A DNA stretch of 9,048 nucleotides from Cyanobium sp. M55B138 (GTDB lineage Bacteria > Cyanobacteriota > Cyanobacteriia > PCC-6307 > Cyanobiaceae), in assembly GCA_018400215.1 (NCBI GenBank), contig JAGYNF010000056.1:1-9048 (forward strand). Reading direction: 5' to 3'. Position 1 is the first letter of the stretch, and each line of letters begins with the position of its first letter. The position numbers and the translations under genes are program-made. A model generated the notes under the pieces. It had not been told where the DNA came from, ran no database searches, and saw only the letters and a program-made list of their open reading frames with translations. Positions 4,375 through 9,048 of this stretch are shown here, in pieces.

Positions 4375-6015
4375 CTCCCGCACCATGGCCGGCAACGAAC
4401 GGCGCTGCAGCTGCTGCTCACCTCGGTGCAGGGCCAGGGCAATCCGCTCCGCCTTGCTGGCAATCAGGGCATCGACCAGCTGGTCGGCGACCCCGAGTTG
4501 GAGCCAATGGCTGGTGAGGCTGCGGCCCATGCCAATGCGGTGGCAGCGATCCTCGGCCTGCTCCGCATCCCCCGGCGTCCACGGCCGCTCCAGCAGCACC
4601 ACATGGCAGGCGCGGTGCAAGGTGAAGCCAAGCCCCCCGGTGCCATAGGTGGCCACCAGCAGATCGCCGCTGCCGGCCTGAAAGGCATCGACCAGACGCT
4701 GACGCTCGGCCACGGGAACAGCTCCGGTGAGCAGCGACCCGGTGCCGAGTCGCTGCACCAGCAGGCTTGCACTGGCCAGAAAGGCCGTAAACACCACCAC
4801 CGACTGGCCCTGCTCCAGCAGCGGGCGCACCAGGGCCTCCGCCGCCGGCAACTTGTAGTCGGAGCTGATCTGACGCAGGGCCGTGAACACCGCCAACACC
4901 TCGGCGTCGCGATGCACCTCACCCCGGGCCGAGCGGCGGCGGTACGCGAGCACCGTGTGCTCAAGGCGATGCTCAAAGCCCCGGGCCTGGCTGGCATCAA
5001 GCGCCACGGGTTGGAGCAGCCGCCGCTTGGGGGGCAGGTCGAGGCAGTCCTGTTTGCGGCGGTGCAGCACCAGCGGACGAATCAAGCGCTGCAACTCGCC
5101 CAGGTTGCTGGCACCGTCAGCCTGCCAGATGCGGGTGCCGCGGCGATCACGCCAGTGGCCCTGGCAGAACAGCTCCTCGTAGCGGCGCTGGTCCTGGGCC
5201 AGGGGATGGCCGATGGCGGCCAACAGCGGAAACAGCTGCACGGGCCGGCCGTTCTTCATCGGCGTGCCCGTGAGCAACCAGATGGCCCGCAGGCGGGGAT
5301 GGCGGGCCAGCCGCAGCAAGCCGCGGCAACGGCGGGTGTGCAGGTTCTGGGCGAAGTGGGCCTCATCGGCGATCAACACCGTGCCCGCCAGCGGCAACTC
5401 CAAGGGCAGCCGCGCCCAGCTGTGCAGCTCCAAGTGCAGGCCCAAGGCCAACGCCTCACTGCGCCAGTGGTCGTGCAGGCCCACTGGAGCCAGCACCACG
5501 ATGCGGCAATCCGCGCACCGCACCATGGCCCGCGCCGCAGCAAGGGCGGAGAGGGTCTTGCCCAGGCCCATGGCATCGGCCAGCACCGCCCCCCGACGGG
5601 CCAGCAACCAGCGGGCCGCCGCCCGCTGGTGGGCAAACAGCTCACGCCCATCCGCCAACGGCCCCTGCAGGGCGGCGGCGGCCACGAGCTGGCGATGGGG
5701 CGGCAGGGGGGGCAAGGGCAACAGCAGCCAAGCCAGCCAGCGCTCCAGTTCCGGATCGAGCGGGAAACGACCCGCCAGCACCTGCTGCAGCGCCGGTGCT
5801 GCCTCCAGGGGAAAGTCCCAGCAGCGTCCCGGCCCATTCCACTGCCCCCGCGGCCGCACCGCCCGCAGCTGGGCCTGGGTCACGGCGTCGTAGGGACTGA
5901 TCACCTCAATGCGACCGGTGGCCCCGAGCCGCAACAGGCAGCGCATCGGCAAAACAGCAGCCCCCGACACATTGCCACCCGTGGCGATCGCGCCAAACTT
6001 TTGGCAGCCGAACAT
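4357..6015 (-). CDS. SNF2-family DNA helicase/translocase with HARP-like N-terminal motif
   Basis: The protein is 552 residues from ATG 6015. Motif I is DAMGLGKT (147-154), motif II DEAH (217-220), motif III LLTGTPMKN (248-256 region), motif V ATYGTGGLGFTL (455-466) and motif VI EDRCHRIGM (488-496), the full set of SNF2/superfamily 2 ATPases. This is a compact two-lobe form lacking the large insertions of chromatin remodelers. Residues 37-80 (IEVISPYDAVTQAQL, then QWNGPGRCWDFPLE) match the HARP-type motif of SMARCAL1-like proteins, which help rewind single-stranded DNA at stalled forks. ATP-driven DNA annealing or fork remodeling is therefore the likely role, by family analogy. Residues 1-23 have non-typical codons and include a HIP1 octamer, so ATG 5946 (MRCLLRLGATGRIEV) may be the true start. 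Its end overlaps the lipoprotein gene tail-to-tail, and its start faces the HNH gene. Confidence 0.88.
   Translation of the reverse strand: MFGCQKFGAIATGGNVSGAAVLPMRCLLRLGATGRIEVISPYDAVTQAQLRAVRPRGQWNGPGRCWDFPLEAAPALQQVLAGRFPLDPELERWLAWLLLPLPPLPPHRQLVAAAALQGPLADGRELFAHQRAAARWLLARRGAVLADAMGLGKTLSALAAARAMVRCADCRIVVLAPVGLHDHWRSEALALGLHLELHSWARLPLELPLAGTVLIADEAHFAQNLHTRRCRGLLRLARHPRLRAIWLLTGTPMKNGRPVQLFPLLAAIGHPLAQDQRRYEELFCQGHWRDRRGTRIWQADGASNLGELQRLIRPLVLHRRKQDCLDLPPKRRLLQPVALDASQARGFEHRLEHTVLAYRRRSARGEVHRDAEVLAVFTALRQISSDYKLPAAEALVRPLLEQGQSVVVFTAFLASASLLVQRLGTGSLLTGAVPVAERQRLVDAFQAGSGDLLVATYGTGGLGFTLHRACHVVLLERPWTPGDAEQAEDRCHRIGMGRSLTSHWLQLGVADQLVDALIASKAERIALALHRGEQQLQRRSLPAMVRELLGHW
5984..5991. 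repeat. HIP1 octamer near the divergent helicase/HNH starts
   Basis: GCGATCGC lies in the first 24 codons of the helicase frame as drawn. If the helicase starts at 5946, this octamer sits in the 74-base divergent spacer before the HNH gene. Confidence 0.65.
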
Positions 6016-6020
6016 GGCGC

Positions 6021-6464
6021 ATGCAGGCCCGGGATGGACGACCCGCCGGACGCTCCAGCGACGGAGTGTTCCTCGAAGATCTCTGCCCCAAATTCAGGTT
6101 GCGCCGCTGGCGCCAGTCGTTGCACCAGCTCACCCACCAGTGCTGCATCTACTGCGGCCAGCGCTCCGAATCCATCGACCACGTGCGCCCCAAGTGCCAG
6201 GGCGGCCCGAGTGTCACCGAAAACTGCGTGCCCGCCTGCCTGGCCTGCAATGGCCACAAGGGGGATATCGAGGCATTCCACTGGTATCGCAAACAGAGCT
6301 TCTATGACCCCCGCCGCGCCATGGCGATCCGGGCCTGGACCGAGGGGGATCTGCGCCTAGCCCTGAAGTTGCTGGAGCTCGTGGGCCCGGTGGCGCCGGC
6401 CGACGGCACTCACCACACACGGCAGGCCGCCACGCCGTTGTGGCGCTGGCAGATCGCCGCCTGA
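6021..6464 (+). CDS. HNH endonuclease
   Basis: This 147-residue protein has a complete zinc-supported HNH core: C42-x2-C45 in CCIYCGQ, the D53-H54 pair in SIDHVRPKCQGG, N68 in VTENC, then C73-x2-C76-N77-xx-K80 in CLACNGHKGD. In this family H54 activates water, and the N68 and N/H positions around the second knuckle hold the catalytic metal. The four cysteines bind a structural zinc. Flanking conserved-looking parts are FLEDLCPKFRLRRWRQSL before and FYDPRRAMAIRAW after the core. The type occurs in picocyanobacterial genomes near pdxA and accB and is not an obvious restriction or homing enzyme; its target is unknown. ATG 6021 is five bases from the helicase ATG, divergently. No ribosome binding site is evident. 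The 3' end overlaps the next minus-strand gene by 55 bases. Confidence 0.85.
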   Translation: MQARDGRPAGRSSDGVFLEDLCPKFRLRRWRQSLHQLTHQCCIYCGQRSESIDHVRPKCQGGPSVTENCVPACLACNGHKGDIEAFHWYRKQSFYDPRRAMAIRAWTEGDLRLALKLLELVGPVAPADGTHHTRQAATPLWRWQIAA

Positions 6465-6649
6465 TCCTGGGGGGCCTCGGGAGCCATCCCCAGGGCAAGC
6501 GCCAGCAGCAAACCTGCCACCAGCGCCGGCACCAGGCCGCGCCCCGGGGACTGCCGCTGGACAGACACCGCCGACGGACTGGGGCGCAGCCCCACCGAAC
6601 CGGAACGCCTGCGCTGGAGATCAGCACCTGCGAGCATCAAGCCAACCAT
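6410..6649 (-). CDS. Small membrane or exported protein, unknown function
   Basis: From ATG 6649 the product is 79 residues; ATG 6637 and TTG 6658 are alternatives. After a polar, arginine-rich stretch (DLQRRRSGSVGLRPSPSAVS), one hydrophobic segment LVPALVAGLLLALALGMA is followed by EAPQDQAAICQRHNGVAACR and the end VW. The two cysteines nine residues apart, in a short domain after the hydrophobic segment, suggest a periplasmic tail with a disulfide, or a metal site with the histidine. The C-terminal CQRHNG...CRVW pattern resembles a small protein that I recall between the HNH and SDR genes in marine picocyanobacteria, which supports a real gene despite its size. It overlaps the HNH gene tail by 55 bases and diverges from the SDR gene. 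No function is known. Confidence 0.5.
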   Translation of the reverse strand: MVGLMLAGADLQRRRSGSVGLRPSPSAVSVQRQSPGRGLVPALVAGLLLALALGMAPEAPQDQAAICQRHNGVAACRVW

Positions 6650-6681
6650 GACAAGCAACCGTGAGTGATACAGGTGTACTC

Positions 6682-7623
6682 ATGGAAGGCGCCGCTGTCA
6701 AGCCGGGCGGGCGGCTGCTAGTGCTGGGCGGCGGTTACAGCGGGCTGCGCTTCGGCCGGGCCGCCGCCCAGCGGGGCTTCGAGGTGCTGCTCACCAGCCG
6801 GCAAAGACGCCCGCAGGACGCCGCCCTGCGCTGGCTGGTCTTCGACAGTGAAGCCAACGACAGCGGCGGTGAAACAGCAGGGCTGGAGGGCATCACCCAC
6901 GTGCTGATGGCCGCTGCACCCAACGGCCAGGGGGATGATCCAATGCTGCCGCAGCTGGCGGCCATGCTGCAGCGGCAGCCGCTGCAGTGGGTGGGCTACC
7001 TGTCCACCACGGGGGTGTACGGCTGCACTGGTGGGGCCTGGGTCGACGAAACCACGCCACCCCGGCCCCGCCCGGGTCGCAGCCAGTGGCGGCTCGAAGC
7101 CGAGCGGGCCTGGCAGGCCACGGGGCTGCCTGTGCAGGTGTTTCGTCTGCCGGCCATCTATGGGCCCCACCGCTGCCCCTTCGAGGGCCTGCGCCAGGGC
7201 ACCAGCAAGTTGGTGCACAAACCTGGCCAGGTGTTCTCGCGCGTGCACGTCGACGACATCGTGGGCAGCCTGCTGCACTGCATCGCCCTGCCGGAGAAGC
7301 GGCGGCCTGCGGTGCTCAACGTGTGCGATGACTGCCCCTGCCCCTCCAGTGAAACCCTGGGCTTTGCCGCCCATCTGCTGGGGCTGCCCTTGCCGGACGC
7401 GGTGCGCTTTGCGGAGATTGAAACCAGCCTCAGCCCCATGGCCCGCAGCTTCTGGGGCGAAAACCGCCGGCCCAGCAACCACCTGCTCTGCCAACAGCTG
7501 GGCTACAGCCTGCGCTACCCCAGCTACCGCGAGGGCTTCCGGGCCTCGCTGGCGGAGGAGGAGGGCAGCCGGGCAGCGGGCGAGACGGGGGCACAGTCGG
7601 GCACGCCAGGATCGGCCACGTAG
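6682..7623 (+). CDS. Atypical SDR, NAD(P)-binding epimerase/dehydratase-like (YeeZ-type)
   Basis: From ATG 6682 the protein is 313 residues. A Rossmann nucleotide-binding motif GRLLVLGGGYSG lies at residues 10-21, with LTSRQRR at the end of strand 2. The extended-SDR strand LSTTGVYG is at 107-114, with E-T-T-P-P after it. RLPAIYGPHRCPFEGLRQG and FSRVHVDDIVGSLLHCI are the expected later elements of epimerase-type SDRs. The catalytic Y-x3-K is not present where expected (GRSQWRLEAE instead), as in the atypical SDR group that includes E. coli YeeZ, so the reaction is unclear and binding of a nucleotide is the safest claim. AGGTG five bases before ATG 6682 supports this start over GTG 6661. The last 30 residues (EEEGSRAAGETGAQSGTPGS) are low complexity and overlap the minus-strand small gene. 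Confidence 0.8.
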   Translation: MEGAAVKPGGRLLVLGGGYSGLRFGRAAAQRGFEVLLTSRQRRPQDAALRWLVFDSEANDSGGETAGLEGITHVLMAAAPNGQGDDPMLPQLAAMLQRQPLQWVGYLSTTGVYGCTGGAWVDETTPPRPRPGRSQWRLEAERAWQATGLPVQVFRLPAIYGPHRCPFEGLRQGTSKLVHKPGQVFSRVHVDDIVGSLLHCIALPEKRRPAVLNVCDDCPCPSSETLGFAAHLLGLPLPDAVRFAEIETSLSPMARSFWGENRRPSNHLLCQQLGYSLRYPSYREGFRASLAEEEGSRAAGETGAQSGTPGSAT

Positions 7624-7733
7624 GGGACGCCCAGATCCTGGAGAAATCGGCCCCAGCGCACCTCAATCCAGCCACGGCGCAGGCCCGTGCCCAGACCCAG
7701 CACCAACCCCACCAGCACCAACCAGCGCAGCAT
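7524..7733 (-). CDS. Small single-pass membrane protein, unknown function
   Basis: From ATG 7733 this is 69 residues: MLRWLVLVGLVLGLGTGLRR is a membrane segment or signal anchor, followed by an amphipathic part, GWIEVRWGRFLQDLGVPYVA, and a proline/serine-rich tail. The tail lies antisense to the last 33 codons of the SDR gene, so either tail may be an accident of the overlap. The hydrophobic-then-W/R-rich layout resembles a small protein found beside pdxA in picocyanobacteria, from memory. Its ATG and the pdxA ATG share the palindrome CATG at 7731-7734, so the two genes start on opposite strands with no space between, and the pdxA promoter must lie inside this gene. The frame continues upstream to 7835, but that part is antisense to pdxA. 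Confidence 0.45.
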   Translation of the reverse strand: MLRWLVLVGLVLGLGTGLRRGWIEVRWGRFLQDLGVPYVADPGVPDCAPVSPAARLPSSSASEARKPSR

Positions 7734-8772
7734 GGGACACTCCACCAGCAGCCAGGGTCCATCCAACTCGATCAACCCGCGGCTGGCCATCAGCCTGGGG
7801 GATCCGGCCGGCATCGGCGCCGAGGTGGTGCTCAAGGCCCTGGCCCGGCCCTGGCCGCCCGACCTGCAGCCGGTGCTGGTGGGCTGTCGCCGCTGGCTGG
7901 AGCAGACCTACACCCACCTGCGCTCCCAGCAAACAGCCCCCCTGCGCGACCCCGCAGGCCTGGAGATCCTCGACCTGCCGCTCGACGAGCCGGTGCGGAC
8001 GGGCCAGGGCAACCCGGCCACGGGAAGCGCCAGCTTTCGCTGGCTCAGCGCCGCAGCAGCCCTGGTGCAACGCGGTGACTGCCGAGCCCTGGTGACCGCG
8101 CCGATCGCCAAGGCCAACTGGCACAGCGCCGGCCACCCCTACCCGGGCCAGACGGAACGGCTGGCGGAACTGGCCGGGGTGGCGGAGGCAGCGATGCTGT
8201 TCACCGCCCGGGCCCCCACGGGCCAGTGGCGGCTCAACACCCTGCTGGCCACCACCCACATCCCCCTGGCGGAGGTGCCCCGGCGGCTCAATCCAGCGCT
8301 GGTGCAGCGCAAACTGACCTTGCTGCTGGACTTCTGCAGCCGCTTCAGCGCCGCCCCCCACCTGGTGGTGGCCGGCCTCAACCCCCATGCCGGCGAAGCC
8401 GGCGCCCTGGGGCGGGACGAGCTGGACTGGCTGGAGCCGGCCCTCGCCGCCTGGCGCAACAGCCATCCCGGCGTGCAGCTGGAGGGGCCCCGGCCAGCGG
8501 ACACCTGCTGGCTCGATGCCGGCAGGGCTTGGAACGGCGGCGCACCGGGCCCGGATGGCTATCTGGCGCTGTACCACGACCAGGGCCTGATCCCGGTGAA
8601 GCTGCTGGCCTTTGACGCCGCCGTGAACACCACCCTGGGGCTGCCATTCCTGCGCACGTCCCCCGACCACGGCACCGGCTTCGGCATTGCCGGCCAGGGC
8701 ATCGCCCGGGCCGACAGCATGGCCGCCGCCATTGAAACGGCCTGGGAGCTGGGCTCGCTCAGACCGGCTTGA
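7732..8772 (+). CDS. pdxA: 4-hydroxythreonine-4-phosphate dehydrogenase
   Basis: PdxA oxidises 4-phosphohydroxy-L-threonine with NAD(P)+ in the DXP-dependent route to pyridoxal phosphate, in the cytoplasm, as a metal-dependent homodimer. The 346-residue protein shows ISLGDPAGIGAEVVLKAL at the start, VTAPIAKANW, TTHIPL (H176), GLNPHAGEAG (H219), YHDQGLIPVK (H282) and TLGLPFLRTSPDHGT. The three histidines correspond to the metal ligands H166, H211 and H266 of the E. coli enzyme. The substrate-contacting histidine of the GHTE motif (H136 in E. coli) is Q140 here, in YPGQTE. A loop before YHDQG (LDAGRAWNGGAPGPDG) is longer than in E. coli. I choose ATG 7732 over an in-frame ATG at 7687 because the N-terminus fits the family and the upstream residues are low complexity. 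Its stop overlaps accB tail-to-tail by 14 bases. Confidence 0.95.
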   Translation: MGHSTSSQGPSNSINPRLAISLGDPAGIGAEVVLKALARPWPPDLQPVLVGCRRWLEQTYTHLRSQQTAPLRDPAGLEILDLPLDEPVRTGQGNPATGSASFRWLSAAAALVQRGDCRALVTAPIAKANWHSAGHPYPGQTERLAELAGVAEAAMLFTARAPTGQWRLNTLLATTHIPLAEVPRRLNPALVQRKLTLLLDFCSRFSAAPHLVVAGLNPHAGEAGALGRDELDWLEPALAAWRNSHPGVQLEGPRPADTCWLDAGRAWNGGAPGPDGYLALYHDQGLIPVKLLAFDAAVNTTLGLPFLRTSPDHGTGFGIAGQGIARADSMAAAIETAWELGSLRPA

Positions 8773-9048
8773 CCCGCATCAGCACCTGGCCGAATTCCAC
8801 GGGGGTGCCGTTCTCCACCAGGATTTCCACCACTTCACCGCTCACCTCGGCCTCCAGCTCGTTCATCAGCTTCATCGCCTCGAGGATGCACACGGTCTGA
8901 CCCACGTGGATCCGACTGCCGAGCTCAACAAAGCTCGGCTCCCCCGGGGCAGGGGAGCGATAGAAGGTGGCCACCATCGGTGCCGTGATCTCCACCAGAT
9001 CACTGCGGCTGGCGGCGGCAACCGGCGGCGGCGCCGAGGGCGCCTCGG
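8759..9048 (-). CDS. accB: Biotin carboxyl carrier protein of acetyl-CoA carboxylase, C-terminal part (cut by window edge)
   Basis: AccB carries covalently bound biotin between biotin carboxylase (AccC) and the AccA/AccD carboxyltransferase, making malonyl-CoA for fatty acid synthesis. The minus-strand frame, open through the right edge, begins with a proline/alanine-rich linker (EAPSAPPPVAAASRS) and continues into the biotinyl domain: VEITAPMVATFYRSP, VGQTVCILEAMKLMNEL with the biotinylated lysine at about 8872-8870, and PVEFGQVLMRVKPV at the end. The PMVGTFY-like element and AMKLMNE are typical of the acetyl-CoA carboxylase carrier. The N-terminus and start codon lie beyond 9048; the GTG at 8995 encodes an internal valine, not the start. 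The gene converges on pdxA with a 14-base overlap of the stops, leaving no room for a conventional terminator between them. Confidence 0.95.
   Translation of the reverse strand, partial: EAPSAPPPVAAASRSDLVEITAPMVATFYRSPAPGEPSFVELGSRIHVGQTVCILEAMKLMNELEAEVSGEVVEILVENGTPVEFGQVLMRVKPV

Noticed and set aside
4426..6360. 644-residue plus-strand open frame
   Set aside because: It is antisense to the SNF2 helicase, which has all its motifs, and reads as glutamine/arginine/proline-rich low complexity. Long open antisense frames are common at this GC content.
6935..8095. 386-residue plus-strand open frame across the SDR and pdxA genes
   Set aside because: It lies out of frame within two well-supported genes and has an alanine/arginine/proline/cysteine-rich composition with no domain.
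7663..8670. 335-residue minus-strand open frame
   Set aside because: Antisense shadow of pdxA with glycine/glutamine-rich filler; pdxA motifs are unmistakable.
1..9048. CRISPR arrays, tRNA or rRNA genes, riboswitches, insertion sequences
   Set aside because: No regularly spaced repeats, cloverleaf patterns, rRNA-like stretches, conserved leader structures or transposase motifs were seen on reading both strands.

Overview
The window reads as chromosomal DNA from a GC-rich picocyanobacterium of the Synechococcus/Cyanobium type. The evidence is the gene content (a C-terminal AccB next to pdxA, followed by an atypical SDR, a small membrane/secreted protein and an HNH endonuclease, an order I recall from marine Synechococcus and Prochlorococcus), two perfect HIP1 octamers (GCGATCGC at 3921 and 5984), and several small proteins of cyanobacterial flavour. 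Genus-level placement is inference; no rRNA or other marker is present.

Region 1 (about 1-1670) is an accessory patch dominated by toxin-antitoxin genes and their debris. From left to right it holds the start of an AbrB/MazE-type antitoxin running off the left edge (minus strand), remnants of an excisionase-like protein and a VRR-NUC nuclease (minus strand, broken by a stop codon and frame change), an intact RHH antitoxin plus PIN toxin operon (577-1271), and a wrecked second locus. In that locus the N-terminus of a HicB-like antitoxin runs in frame into a Phd/YefM-like GKPIAELVP segment and then into a PIN toxin with a large internal deletion and a one-base frameshift. Only the 577-1271 pair looks functional.

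Region 2 (about 1700-2833) holds three small minus-strand genes of unknown function, two of them overlapping ATGA-style. Region 3 (2886-4374) is a plus-strand run: a single-repeat AbrB-family membrane protein, an exported small protein with two cysteines, and a lipoprotein. Between regions 2 and 3 a perfect 8-bp inverted repeat sits directly in front of both divergent start codons.

Region 4 (4357-6464) pairs a minus-strand SNF2-family helicase carrying a HARP/SMARCAL1-like N-terminal motif with a divergently transcribed HNH endonuclease whose start codon lies five bases away. The combination of annealing-type helicase and HNH nuclease recalls eukaryotic ZRANB3, where both are on one chain; a functional link here is inference.

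Region 5 (6410-9048) is the conserved core: a small minus-strand protein with one hydrophobic segment, an atypical NAD(P)-binding SDR, a second small minus-strand membrane protein, pdxA (vitamin B6 synthesis) and accB (fatty-acid synthesis, cut by the right edge). Neighbouring genes repeatedly overlap tail-to-tail or start-to-start, so there is almost no intergenic DNA after 2160. I saw no tRNA, rRNA, CRISPR array or intact mobile element.
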